From NCBI RefSeq assembly GCF_902364355.1, contig NZ_CABJDK010000007.1, forward strand, positions 1 to 64,000: a DNA stretch of 64,000 nt, read 5' to 3'. Each line of letters opens with the position of its first letter. Positions within the stretch are counted from its first letter, which is position 1. The notes under the pieces are model-generated. The model was not told the DNA's origin. It did not search any database and saw nothing but the letters and a program-made list of their open reading frames with translations. This DNA is from Collinsella aerofaciens. Lineage in GTDB: Bacteria > Actinomycetota > Coriobacteriia > Coriobacteriales > Coriobacteriaceae. Below, piece after piece: positions 50,054-58,835 of this stretch. The position numbers and the translations under genes are program-made.

Positions 50054-50791
50054 ATGAACGGATACGACATGTACAGGATCGAGCCAGACATCCCCAAGAA
50101 GCCAACTGTGATGAATATTGTCGGCATGATTCTGCAAACCCTATTTGCGGTTGTGCTGTACGTTGTCGCCGTCGACATGATGTGCTTGCTGACGACGTGG
50201 CTCGGCGGCTTTATGTTCGAGATCGGCGAGGGCAACACGGTGATTCCGCTCCACTCATGGCGTCTGGTGACGTTTAGGGTGTACTGGGTTGTACTGGGCG
50301 TGGGCGTCGTTGCAGCGCTTGCCCGCAAATGGATCGTGCTGTTAACGGGAGAGCGTGAATCCGACATGTGCGAGCTGCTCGGTGCAATTGAGGGTGCGGG
50401 CGCATTCGCATCCGTCGTCTGCGCGATCGTCTGTTTGCTGGGCTATGCCGCCGCATTTGATTGGTGGGCCGGCGTTACCGGAAAGATGGCTTCGGATTCC
50501 CGCGCCAATGATTACCTGCTTTGGGCTGTTGTCTTAACCATTGGAACGATTGTTGAGTGGCGAATTATCGAAGGAGTCTTCAAGGCTTCATTCCCTCATG
50601 AGTGCCTGTTTCACGGGCTTCGCTTTGCGTCCGCCTGCGTGGTTACTCCTCTGCTTGCGCTTGTGCCCACCGCACTGACCATCGTCGTGTGCGCGGTGGT
50701 GGTAGGCCTATTTGCCGGGATTCTGTTTGCATCGCTTGCGATCCCCGTAGTTTTCGCGTTCCTCGCCATCGCCATTGCAGCCAGCCATTAA
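50054..50791 (+). CDS. Multi-pass membrane protein upstream of the ClpX-like gene
   Basis: The 245-residue product has about six membrane segments: IVGMILQTLFAVVLYVVAVDMM, YWVVLGVGVVAALA, VVCAIVCLLGYAAAF, LLWAVVLTIGTIVEW, and two at the end (VVTPLLALVPTALTIVVCAVVVGLFAGI, LAIPVVFAFLAIAIAAS). No family is recognised; its plan resembles the protein at 46559-47383. GAAAGGACAG stands before ATG 50054. It is followed by a 68-residue membrane peptide gene after 42 bases and the ClpX-like gene, all in the same direction with strong ribosome sites, so they form a likely operon. Confidence 0.75.
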   Translation: MNGYDMYRIEPDIPKKPTVMNIVGMILQTLFAVVLYVVAVDMMCLLTTWLGGFMFEIGEGNTVIPLHSWRLVTFRVYWVVLGVGVVAALARKWIVLLTGERESDMCELLGAIEGAGAFASVVCAIVCLLGYAAAFDWWAGVTGKMASDSRANDYLLWAVVLTIGTIVEWRIIEGVFKASFPHECLFHGLRFASACVVTPLLALVPTALTIVVCAVVVGLFAGILFASLAIPVVFAFLAIAIAASH

Positions 50792-50833
50792 TGAATCACG
50801 CGCGCCGAGGCTCGCATAAAGAAAGGAACGGCC

Positions 50834-51040
50834 ATGTCGCTAATCTCTAGCGCTCAAAAGGTTCTGTTGCTCGCCGTACTTACCGCTCTTGTGGCTGGTG
50901 CCCTGATGTACGAAGTCCTGCATCCCACCCTGTTCCCGCTGCTCAAGCAGGGTATTTTGCAGCTGCTCTACCACATTCCGGTCTTTACGCAGCCGGGCAA
51001 CGTGATCTATTTGGAGTCGGTGACCTCGCTGGCGCTGTAG
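50834..51040 (+). CDS. 68-residue single-pass membrane protein
   Basis: The product has one membrane helix, KVLLLAVLTALVAGALMYEVL (about 9-29), and an amphipathic remainder (FPLLKQGILQLLYHIPVFTQPGN). AAAGGAACGGCC precedes the ATG. It is tucked between the membrane protein gene and the ClpX-like gene. The size and place suggest a small adaptor or anchor, but this is only an inference. No family is known to me. Confidence 0.7.
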   Translation: MSLISSAQKVLLLAVLTALVAGALMYEVLHPTLFPLLKQGILQLLYHIPVFTQPGNVIYLESVTSLAL

Positions 51041-51101
51041 GAGTTTAAGGGCTTGGGCCCACGTCATAGGTAAGAAAGCAAGTTTTGAAAGGAAAACACC
51101 C

Positions 51102-52871
51102 ATGACTCAGAAGCAGTATCGAAGCGTCGATCGCTACCAGGACCTGCTCAATCGAATTGCGCCTACGCGCCTGGTGGAGCAGACGCGCCAGAGCGTTATT
51201 GGCCACGAGGGAAGCTTGGAGGCCTTTGTGACGGCGCTGAGCTTTGAGGTCAACCGCTGCGTGATGTTGGCACGCGGCGCCGATCCGCGCGAAGTCCTTT
51301 CGCCCGCTGCCATTTTGGTGATGGGTTCTACCGGTACGGGAAAGACCCACACCATCAAAGCCGTGGCGGATGCCGCGGGGCTCAAGCTGTTCGTGTTCGA
51401 TGTCTCCACCATGACGGGAGAGGGCTGGCGCGGTGCTAGCATGAGCAACTGCCTGTCGCAGGTCGCGGACTATCAGGCTGCCAATCCCGGCGATATCTGC
51501 CTGGTGCTCTTTGACGAGTTTGACAAGGCGGTTCGTGCCGAGCCCGATGGGAGCGACGTTGCGTCCAGCTTTAGTCCGTCACAGTCGTTCCTTAAGCTCT
51601 TGGAAGGCGGGGAGATGCCGTTTGAATGCGAGAGCCAGAAGGGCACGGCGATGAAATCGCTCAACCTCGATCAGGTTGTCTGCATTTTGGGCGGCGCCTT
51701 TATGGGCTTGGACGCTCTGGTGCGCAAGCGCCTGGGTGACAAGTCTGGCACCACGGTCGGCTTCGGATCCTCGTATGCCGCCGTGCGCACCGCCGCAAAA
51801 TCGGCAAACGAGCTGCGAGACAGTGCGACCATCGAGGATGTTGAGACCTGGGGCATTATGTCCGAGCTGTGCGGGCGCATTGGCTCGGTGATTAACTTTA
51901 ACGCCCTGAGCGTGGACGATCTGGTCCAGATTGCGTATGAGCAGTACCTGCCCAAGTACAACAACATGATGGGAAATGGCGCCAAGATGGAACTGACGGC
52001 AGATGCTGCTCGCCTTGCGGCGAAGCGCGCGGTTAAGGAAGGTGCCGGCGCGCGCGGCATGCTCCGTCAGCTGCGTCCCCTTATGATGTACGCTTGGAGG
52101 GACATGCGGGAAGATACCTATATTTCCCGTGCGACCTTGGTCGTGAGCGACGGGGAGCTTGCGGTTGCGTACGAGCACTCTCATGAGCCGCGGGGATTTT
52201 TGCGGGAAGAGATGGGGAAGAATTCGCCCTTTCTGAACGGGAGAGAGATTGAAGCCCTTGCGCTGGTGAGCAACTGGATGGAGCATGAGGACGAGGACGA
52301 GTATAAGCCGTATCAGCCTGAGTTTGCTTGGCTGGCGGATTTGGTGGACGGCTCGGCGCTCGACAAGATCGTGCAGGGCGGCAAGGCATTCGATCTTGCT
52401 GGGGTGTTGTTGCGCGGCGTTCCGTTTGATGGGCCGGAGCGCATTGCCGCCCACGAGCTGCTTAAGGCGTGCGCCTGCTACAACGACGTGCTCTATGCCG
52501 ACAAGGAACAGTATCGCAACCTTGCCCAGGTGCTTACGCTCACCAAATTGGTGTACAAAAAAACGCCCGATTGCTTGCTGAGCCCGCTCGATGTGGTTAT
52601 GAACGGCACGACTACGGGCAACGGTTTTCAGGGTCTTGGCGAGTGGGTCGATGCCATGAGCAGGTCCGAAAAGCCTTCGTTGGAAAAGTGGCAGTACCTG
52701 GCGGCCGGGGAGGCCCTGCGGATTTACGACCACTTTAGCAAACGCCCCGACCAGGTTAAGGAGCTTGCCGCCGAGGTGTCCCTGATGCGTGTCGCCCTTG
52801 CAGTGATGGACGTTGAGGAGCGTGAGGCATTGGAGTGCGATCTTGAGAAGCTGCTCGCTTCGTGCGAGTAA
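51102..52871 (+). CDS. ClpX-like AAA+ unfoldase paralogue
   Basis: The 589-residue product is a ClpX relative without the N-terminal zinc domain. Walker A is VMGSTGTGKTHTIKAVA (75-82), Walker B is LVLFDEFDK (134-142), GGAFMGLDALVRKRLG (197-212) matches ClpX GGAFxGLExIIxxRLG, and GAGARGMLRQL (315-325) is the sensor-2 region with Arg319. The tripeptide V219-G220-F221 stands where ClpX has IGF, the loop that docks on ClpP. A C-terminal addition of about 250 residues with no known domain replaces the usual end. Its likely partner is the ClpP paralogue at 36027-36629. AAAGGAAAAC precedes the ATG. Confidence 0.87.
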   Translation: MTQKQYRSVDRYQDLLNRIAPTRLVEQTRQSVIGHEGSLEAFVTALSFEVNRCVMLARGADPREVLSPAAILVMGSTGTGKTHTIKAVADAAGLKLFVFDVSTMTGEGWRGASMSNCLSQVADYQAANPGDICLVLFDEFDKAVRAEPDGSDVASSFSPSQSFLKLLEGGEMPFECESQKGTAMKSLNLDQVVCILGGAFMGLDALVRKRLGDKSGTTVGFGSSYAAVRTAAKSANELRDSATIEDVETWGIMSELCGRIGSVINFNALSVDDLVQIAYEQYLPKYNNMMGNGAKMELTADAARLAAKRAVKEGAGARGMLRQLRPLMMYAWRDMREDTYISRATLVVSDGELAVAYEHSHEPRGFLREEMGKNSPFLNGREIEALALVSNWMEHEDEDEYKPYQPEFAWLADLVDGSALDKIVQGGKAFDLAGVLLRGVPFDGPERIAAHELLKACACYNDVLYADKEQYRNLAQVLTLTKLVYKKTPDCLLSPLDVVMNGTTTGNGFQGLGEWVDAMSRSEKPSLEKWQYLAAGEALRIYDHFSKRPDQVKELAAEVSLMRVALAVMDVEEREALECDLEKLLASCE

Positions 52872-53178
52872 TCGCCGACTGCTTCTCTTTCCTTTCTTCT
52901 ATTTTCTCTGGTGGCATGGACGCCACTGTCTTAACCGCCCTGCGTGAGATTTTGTCCGTACGGGATGGTATTCAACACATGTAACAAAACAAGTGAGGGA
53001 GCGGCGGGGGAGAGCGAGGCGGTTTACAGAAATGAACATCCGTTATATGCGTTAGAAAAATAAAATTGTTCTTGCAACATACAAGCGGAGCGCATATACT
53101 GCAGTCATAGCGTATGAGATGGGGTCTCTAAAAGAGGCCAAGCACAGCAATTTGAGTTTATGTAGACGGGACTTGAGC
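52872..53178. other. 307-base gap with a strong promoter
   Basis: No gene is evident. The segment is AT-rich past 53030 and contains the promoter at 53072-53100. A short frame with ATG 53119 runs in phase into the next small gene and could be its longer start. Confidence 0.5.
53072..53100 (+). promoter_or_regulatory. Strong promoter ahead of the small ORF and the CAP surface protein
   Basis: TTGCAA (53072-53077), a 17-base spacer and TATACT (53095-53100) form a near-consensus sigma-70-type pair, set in AT-rich DNA. It can drive the small gene at 53179 and the wall protein gene at 53496. Confidence 0.65.
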
Positions 53179-53409
53179 ATGAGCACCAGCAGTTTCTCCT
53201 TTAACAACGATAATAGTAGTTACATTAATCTCGAGACTATCCTTGGTTGCACTGTCGGTTCTCGCGCAGAGAACGGGCTTGTATTTCTAGATGAAGAGAA
53301 GCCATGCAGCGAAGAACTCGAGTATTTAGATGAGATTGAGCGCGAGCGGAACTATGAGTTTGGCTTTTGCGGAGATCAGTTTCATCACGATTCAATTCGC
53401 TCAATTTAA
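53179..53409 (+). CDS. Small acidic protein, unknown
   Basis: A 76-residue frame between the promoter and the wall protein gene. The product is acidic and polar (NNDNSSYINLETILGCTVGSR, EEKPCSEELEYLDEIERERNYEF), with three cysteines and no signal peptide. Its stop is 86 bases before the wall protein ATG. An in-frame ATG at 53119 would add 20 residues and leave a 12-base leader. Neither start has a good ribosome site, so translation is uncertain. Confidence 0.45.
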   Translation: MSTSSFSFNNDNSSYINLETILGCTVGSRAENGLVFLDEEKPCSEELEYLDEIERERNYEFGFCGDQFHHDSIRSI

Positions 53410-53495
53410 TTACCCCGTTATCACCTCTTTTTAATGGGGCAAGTTGGATCGACTATCTGTGGCAAACAACGGCTCACCGTGGGAAGGAATCGGCA

Positions 53496-56400
53496 ATGAG
53501 CAAGAACATGAATAAGGACATGAACGGCAAGGCTTTGGGTAAGGCCAAGGCGGCTGGACGCGTGGCGACAGTTGCTGCGGCGACGATTGCCATGACGGGC
53601 GGCTCGCTGCTGTCGCCCCTGGCCGCGGCGGCGCAGGGTGCGGATGGCATTGGCGCTGCGGGCGCAACGGCTGCGGTGATGTCGCCGCTGACGAGCGCTG
53701 CGGCCGCCGGTGCTGGCGCGGGTGCTGTGTCTGCGGCGCAAAAGGTCGCCGACCTGCAGGCTGCAGTTGATGCGGCGCGTGCCAAAGCTGCTGCTGCCAA
53801 GGCCGATCTGGAAGCGGCTGCTGCTCCCTACGATGCCGCTGCCGCCAACCAGCAGCGGGCGCAGGGCGCCTATGACGCGGCCCGCGGTGCAAGCGATAGC
53901 GCGGCCTCTGCTGCCTCGGCCGAGCTGGAAAAGCAGCTGGGCGCTGCGCAAGACAAGGCCGATTTGGATGTCAAGACGCTTGAGGACGCTCAGGCTGCGC
54001 TCGATGCCGCCAAGAAGAACCTGACGGACAAGGACGAAGCCCTGACTGCCGCCCGGAAGGCGGCAAGCGATGCCCAGTCTGCGCTCGAGGCCGCACAGGC
54101 CGCTGCATCCGATGCCACGCCCGAGGCCGTAGCCGCCGCCCAGGCTGCCGCAGAGCAGGCGGCGATCGATTTGGAGCAGGCAAAGCAACAGGCCGAAGAT
54201 GCGCAGACCAGGCTCTCGGATGCTCAGGCTGCCGCCGATGACGCCGCTGCCAAGCAGCAGGATACGCAGGTCAAGCTTTCGGCAGCTCAGCAGGCAAAGA
54301 CCGCGGCAGATGCGGACGTGGACGCCGCACAGGCGAGCTATGACGCGGCCAAGGCCGATCTGGATCGAGCCGAGCAGGGCGCTGCGGGCCCGGAGTACGA
54401 GGACGCTAAGGCAAAGGTAAACGCTGCGTCCGAGGCGCTGGCGGCCGCCAAAGCCACGCAGTCGCAGCGCGAGGATGAGCTTGCTGCTGCCGAGCAAGAG
54501 GTGAGTGCCGCCGAGGGCGAGGTGCAGACTGCACAGCAGGCAGTTGCCGATCAGCAACAGGTCGCTGCCGAAGCCCAGTCCAAGCTGGGTGCCGCTGTTG
54601 CCGCCAAGACAGCAGCCGACGCCGCCCTCGACCAGGCCAAGACCGATCATGCCTCCGCGCTCACGGAGCTGGCCGATGCCCAGGCCAAGCTTTCGGCAGC
54701 AAAGGACGAGAAAGACGCTGCCGACAAGGCGCTCGATCAGGCGACGGCTCAAAAGCAGCAGGCCGACCAGGCTGTGGCTCAGGCCCAGGCCAAGCTCGAT
54801 GCCGCTCAGGCAACGGCGAATGCATCGGCGGAGAACTACCGCCAGGGTGCTATCGCGTTCTTTAAGGGCGTGGGCGCCAACGACGCGGCAGATATCATCC
54901 TCAACTGCAAACTCGCTAGCTACAACAAGGTGGGCGAGGAGGCCGATGCGACGAGCCTGGCCAACATGAAGCAGGCGGTCGTGTGGCTCAAGGCGTGCAA
55001 CGAGTATCGCGCGAGCGTTGGCCTGGGTGAGCTCAAGGTGACGTATGCCATGATGGCGACCGCCATTGCCGATGCGAACTTCTCCGATACGAAGGTCGCG
55101 CACGCTCAGCAGTTTAACGTGGGCGAGAATGTGGCGTGGAACTACGGAAGCAATCCGTTTAAGCAGTGGGTCGATCAGGAGAAGGCCGTCTTTGACGCTG
55201 CTGCCGCCTCGCTGGGCGCGACGGGCCTTACGGGAAAGGCCGCTTACGATTTTTATACGGCGCATAGTTCCGAGATTGATACCTACGCCGCGAAGCATGG
55301 TGATTCGGTCGGCCATTACATCAACGTAATCGATCCCAGCTACACCGTGACGGGCATGGGCGTTTGCACGCGTGGGACGCTGTACGGTCGGAGCACGCAG
55401 GCGCAGACATTCGTATATTCTGGTCGATGGTACGAGCCGTACAACGTCAATCCGATGACGGTTGCTGAGTATGAGGTTGCGTTGAACGCGTGGTGCGACT
55501 CTTTGGCAAATCCCGAGCAAGGCGTGGATGCGGCGCGCAAGGAGCTTACTGCGGCGCAGGGCGTTGCCAACGATGCCGGCAACAAGGTGGACGCAGCATC
55601 GCAAACCGCTGCGGCAAAGCAAGCCCAGGTTGAGCGCGCTGCCGCCAACATCGATGCCGCGGCCACCAAGGTCTCGGAAGCCCAGGCCGCCGTGGCGCAA
55701 AAGCAGGCTGCAGCTGACGCCGCCGCGCGTGCCGTCAGCGATGCTCGCGCCGATTTGAGCGCTGCCAACGACGCTGTTGCGGCAGCGCAGGACGCCGTGG
55801 CCGCCAAGTCTGGCGAGCTCGACATTGCCAAGGGCAAGGTGGCTGCTGCCAAGCGCGCGCTGGACGCCGCTCGTGCCGGCGTTGGCGACAAGCAGGATGC
55901 ACTTGCCGCGGCTCAGGATGAGCTGGCGGCGTACTCAGCCGATATCGTCACTGCTCAGCGTGCGTTTGATGCGGCATCGTCTGTGCTCGAAGACGCCCGT
56001 GCCAATCAGCGCGAAGCGGAGGCTGAGCTCGCTGTTGCCCAAGGCGATGCCAATCAGGCAGATTTCGATGCTGCTGACGCTCAGGCGGAGCTCGATATGG
56101 CGCAGCGGGCTGTAAGCGATGCCGATGCCGTCGTGGCAACGGCTCAGGCAAAATCTGATGCAGCTGCCGCCCGCGCCTCTCAGCTTAAGAATGCCGCCAC
56201 AGCACTTGCCAAGGCCACTGGGGACAAAGCGATTGCCGATGCCGCGCTCGATGCAGCGGCGATGGCCGTGAGCGATGCCGAGTATGACGTGGTGGAGGCT
56301 GACGATGCCGTGGCGGATGCGACTGCCGCCCGCGACGCCTCTGCCGCCGCGGTTGACCGCCCGCGCAGAATCAATCTTGCCGAAGCCATTGTCAACGGCA

Positions 56401-56840
56401 GCACTGACGATGCGGACGAGGCGCTCAACGCCAAGATCGCTGCGGCCCACGATGTCGCCGAGCGTGCCGCGACCGCCAAGGCCGAGCTCGATGCCGCCGT
56501 GGCTGCGACGGATGCCGTGGCGCCGGCATACTTGGAGGCGCTCGCCAACTACACCGCCGCCAAGGTCGAGCTCGACCAGGCTATTGCCGAGCTTAACGCC
56601 GAGATCGCTCGCCAAGAGGCCGCCGACCGCGGAAACGGCGAGCAGACCCAGCCCGTCACGCAAGTGACGTACCAGGCCAAGCATGCGGAGGCAAAGACCG
56701 AGGCCACGACTTGGCAGACGGCGATGCCCGCCACGGGCGATGCGTCCGAGCTGCTGGGTGAGACCTTCGTGATCGGCGGCACGGTCCTGGTGGCCGCCGG
56801 CGTATTCCTGTCCGATAAGCGCCGCCAGCTGATCCGTTAG
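53496..56840 (+). CDS. Cell-wall-anchored protein with a CAP domain between two coiled coils
   Basis: The 1114-residue product has a signal peptide (about 1-48, ending LLSPLAAAAQ). A long Ala-rich heptad coiled coil (about 75-445) precedes a CAP/SCP-PR1-like domain (about 446-668: WLKACNEYRASVGL, AHAQQFNVGENVAWN and VGHYINVIDPSYTVTGMGV). A second Ala-rich coiled coil (about 670-1040) leads to the sorting signal: MPATG at about 1077, a membrane helix TFVIGGTVLVAAGVFL and the basic end DKRRQLIR. MPATG is a variant of LPxTG, so a sortase should attach it to the wall. GGGAAGGAA precedes ATG 53496. A role in adhesion or surface spacing is inferred; CAP domains are of varied function. A strong terminator follows. 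Confidence 0.88.
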   Translation: MSKNMNKDMNGKALGKAKAAGRVATVAAATIAMTGGSLLSPLAAAAQGADGIGAAGATAAVMSPLTSAAAAGAGAGAVSAAQKVADLQAAVDAARAKAAAAKADLEAAAAPYDAAAANQQRAQGAYDAARGASDSAASAASAELEKQLGAAQDKADLDVKTLEDAQAALDAAKKNLTDKDEALTAARKAASDAQSALEAAQAAASDATPEAVAAAQAAAEQAAIDLEQAKQQAEDAQTRLSDAQAAADDAAAKQQDTQVKLSAAQQAKTAADADVDAAQASYDAAKADLDRAEQGAAGPEYEDAKAKVNAASEALAAAKATQSQREDELAAAEQEVSAAEGEVQTAQQAVADQQQVAAEAQSKLGAAVAAKTAADAALDQAKTDHASALTELADAQAKLSAAKDEKDAADKALDQATAQKQQADQAVAQAQAKLDAAQATANASAENYRQGAIAFFKGVGANDAADIILNCKLASYNKVGEEADATSLANMKQAVVWLKACNEYRASVGLGELKVTYAMMATAIADANFSDTKVAHAQQFNVGENVAWNYGSNPFKQWVDQEKAVFDAAAASLGATGLTGKAAYDFYTAHSSEIDTYAAKHGDSVGHYINVIDPSYTVTGMGVCTRGTLYGRSTQAQTFVYSGRWYEPYNVNPMTVAEYEVALNAWCDSLANPEQGVDAARKELTAAQGVANDAGNKVDAASQTAAAKQAQVERAAANIDAAATKVSEAQAAVAQKQAAADAAARAVSDARADLSAANDAVAAAQDAVAAKSGELDIAKGKVAAAKRALDAARAGVGDKQDALAAAQDELAAYSADIVTAQRAFDAASSVLEDARANQREAEAELAVAQGDANQADFDAADAQAELDMAQRAVSDADAVVATAQAKSDAAAARASQLKNAATALAKATGDKAIADAALDAAAMAVSDAEYDVVEADDAVADATAARDASAAAVDRPRRINLAEAIVNGSTDDADEALNAKIAAAHDVAERAATAKAELDAAVAATDAVAPAYLEALANYTAAKVELDQAIAELNAEIARQEAADRGNGEQTQPVTQVTYQAKHAEAKTEATTWQTAMPATGDASELLGETFVIGGTVLVAAGVFLSDKRRQLIR

Positions 56841-56863
56841 GGACAGGGAAGCGCGCTGTTTTT

Positions 56864-56913
56864 GGCGCGCACCGCAGGGGCATGGGCTCTGCGGCGCGCG
56901 CCGCCTTTTTCTT
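56864..56913 (+). terminator. Terminator after the wall protein gene
   Basis: GGCGCGCACCGCAG (56864-56877) pairs with CTGCGGCGCGCGCC (56889-56902) with one mismatch. TTTTTCTT follows four bases on. Confidence 0.9.
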
Positions 56914-56936
56914 CAAGATTGATTAAGGAGGGATAT

Positions 56937-57302
56937 ATGCAAATTAGAGGAGAGGCCGCGATCGCCTGCGGATTCATGGCGGGCCTGGCAACGGGGTTGC
57001 TGTTCGATGGATGTTTCGACAGCTATATCAATCGATTCCGCGACTCTGGTTTTTCGAGAGGCAAGCCTTGGAAAACAGCGTCGGCTCATCGAGAAGCGAC
57101 CGCGCCCATCGAGCCCCGCAGTGTGGATACCTCAAAAATCAAGGTAACCGTCACCAAGAACGGCAAGATTTACCACCGTTCTGCGGGATGCAAAAACTTG
57201 TCCCGAAACGCCATTAAAACGAGCGTGCCATTGGCAACCGCACTCAAGCGAGGCAAGACGCCCTGCCCAACATGCTGCCCGCCAACAGTGTGCTCGATCT
57301 AG
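56937..57302 (+). CDS. Small membrane-anchored protein with a C-terminal Cys/His zinc-site motif
   Basis: The 121-residue product has a short hydrophobic N-terminal segment (AIACGFMAGLATGLLF, about 7-22) that may anchor or export it. A polar linker follows, then a compact motif TVTKNGKIYHRSAGCKNLS, ALKRGKTPCPTC. This Tyr-His-x4-Cys...Cys-x2-Cys pattern recurs at the ends of secreted nucleases and other gut bacterial exoproteins and probably binds zinc. AAGGAGGGA precedes ATG 56937. It stands alone after the wall protein terminator. Its function is unknown. Confidence 0.75.
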   Translation: MQIRGEAAIACGFMAGLATGLLFDGCFDSYINRFRDSGFSRGKPWKTASAHREATAPIEPRSVDTSKIKVTVTKNGKIYHRSAGCKNLSRNAIKTSVPLATALKRGKTPCPTCCPPTVCSI

Positions 57303-57431
57303 TTTTTTGGGTGTTTGATCCGTTTGGATGGAAGAACGAGGGGTAAGCCCTAAGGGGTGCGGATGCCGGGGCTGATCCGCAATTTCTGCCATCGATTTGT
57401 CTAGAGTCGCACAGCACGGAGGTGCCGCTTA

Positions 57432-58187
57432 ATGTCCATTTTCGTTACCGGAGACGTTCACGGTGTTGCCGAGTACGGGGCGAGCCGCTTCTCGTCGCGC
57501 GTTTGGCCATTGGGCCGTACGCTGACGCGCGATGACGTGGTGATCGTTGCCGGCGACTTTGGCTTTATATGGAGTGGCTCAAACACCGACAAATACTGGC
57601 TCGACTGGTTTGAGTCCAAGCCCTGGACTACGTGTTTTGTCGACGGCAATCACGAGAACTATCATCTGCTGGCGGGGCTGCCGATCCGAGAGTGGAACGG
57701 GGGCCTCGTTCACGAGGCTCGCCCGCATGTGCTGCACCTGATGCGCGGAGAGGTGTTCGACATCGCGGGGAACACGGTGCTCGCCATGGGTGGCGCCGCG
57801 AGCCATGACAAACAGTGGCGCCGGGAGGGAAAGACGTGGTGGCCCGAGGAAATGCCGAGTGAGAGCGAGATGGAATACTGTCGCGCCTCGCTCGATCGTG
57901 TGGGCTGGAAGGTCGACTATGTTGTGACTCACGAGGCGCCGGTCGATTTGGCAGACGAGCTGTGCATGGAGTGCAATCGCGAGTTCTACGACGATTCGCT
58001 GCAGGCCTTTTTGGGCGAGCTCGACGGGCGACTCGACTACCGCACCTGGTTCTTTGGCCATTACCATGACGATGAATGGCGCGACGACAAGCATCGCCTG
58101 ATCTACCAAGATATCGTGCGGATCGAAGCGCGATGTGCTGACGGATTCGGCGAGGCGACGAGCAACTATTCCGAGCAAGAGCGTTAG
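57432..58187 (+). CDS. Calcineurin-like metallophosphoesterase 1
   Basis: The 251-residue product shows the phosphoesterase motifs in order: IFVTGDVHGVAEYG, VIVAGDFGFIW, FVDGNHENY, VTHEAPVDL and FFGHYHDDEW. It is a close relative of the third gene of this run (58832-59557): both have GDFGF, the VDGNHE block, RGEVF near the middle, MGGA, and WWP(E/Q)E. It is soluble. GGAGGTGCC lies before the ATG. The three genes are adjacent (gaps of 9 bases and -4 bases), so they form one operon. The substrate is unknown; protein phosphatase or RNA/nucleotide phosphodiesterase activity is possible. Confidence 0.88.
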   Translation: MSIFVTGDVHGVAEYGASRFSSRVWPLGRTLTRDDVVIVAGDFGFIWSGSNTDKYWLDWFESKPWTTCFVDGNHENYHLLAGLPIREWNGGLVHEARPHVLHLMRGEVFDIAGNTVLAMGGAASHDKQWRREGKTWWPEEMPSESEMEYCRASLDRVGWKVDYVVTHEAPVDLADELCMECNREFYDDSLQAFLGELDGRLDYRTWFFGHYHDDEWRDDKHRLIYQDIVRIEARCADGFGEATSNYSEQER

Positions 58188-58196
58188 GAGGTCCCC

Positions 58197-58835
58197 GTGA
58201 TCTGGTTTACCAGCGATACTCATTTTGGACACGAGAACATGCTACGGCTTAGCGATAGGCCTTGGTCGACTGTTGCGCAGATGAACGACGCCATGGTCGC
58301 CAGCATTAATAGCAAGGTCGCTGCGGATGACGAGCTTTACATCTTGGGCGACTTTAGCTTTAAGATGACGGTCCAAGATGCCTACGAGCTGCGCAAAAGC
58401 ATTGTCTGCAAGCGTGTCCATCTGCTGCCCGGCAACCACGACAAAGACTGGACGCAGCCTGCGGTGGCGGATGCTTTTATCGTCGAGGCGCCCATTTGCG
58501 TGCTCAAGATCGACCGTCAGAAAATTGTGCTGAGCCACTATCCCATGGTCGACTGGCAGGGTATGTCGCACGGCGGCTGGCATCTTCATGGGCATATCCA
58601 CAGCTGCGGCGGCGCGTACAACACGTTCAACCTTCGGCAGGGGCTGCGGCGCTATGACGTGGGCGTGGACGCCAACGGCTACGCCCCGGTGAGCCTGGAG
58701 GAGCTCAAGTCTTGGTTTGCGCAGGTCGATGAGCCGGTGTGTTGCGCTAAATGGCCGTGGTGGGTCAACGCCACGGGCGATGAGCAGGTTGAGCGCGATC
58801 TCGAAGCCTATAAGAGGGAAGTGGCAATCCGATGA
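58197..58835 (+). CDS. Calcineurin-like metallophosphoesterase 2
   Basis: The 212-residue product is a second, different phosphoesterase: IWFTSDTHFGHENMLRL, LYILGDFSFKM, LLPGNHDKDW, LSHYPMVDW, and HLHGHIHSCGG are the metal-site motifs. The set TSDTHFGHENMLR, then DRPW, is typical of a phage- and bacterium-borne group of small metallophosphatases. The start is a GTG at 58197 with AGGAGGT six bases before it. It lies between two related phosphoesterases and overlaps the third by four bases (ATGA). A C-terminal region of about 50 residues (EPVCCAKWPWWVNATGDEQ) is specific to this protein. Confidence 0.88.
   Translation: MIWFTSDTHFGHENMLRLSDRPWSTVAQMNDAMVASINSKVAADDELYILGDFSFKMTVQDAYELRKSIVCKRVHLLPGNHDKDWTQPAVADAFIVEAPICVLKIDRQKIVLSHYPMVDWQGMSHGGWHLHGHIHSCGGAYNTFNLRQGLRRYDVGVDANGYAPVSLEELKSWFAQVDEPVCCAKWPWWVNATGDEQVERDLEAYKREVAIR

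Noticed and set aside
31743..52871. Integrative conjugative element
   Set aside because: Only a TraG/VirD4-like ATPase is present. There is no relaxase, VirB4, integrase, excisionase or direct repeat at a tRNA end, so a complete element is not supported.
53421..55700. 759-codon open frame on the minus strand across the wall protein gene
   Set aside because: It mirrors the Ala-rich repeats of the sense gene; no ribosome site or domain is seen.
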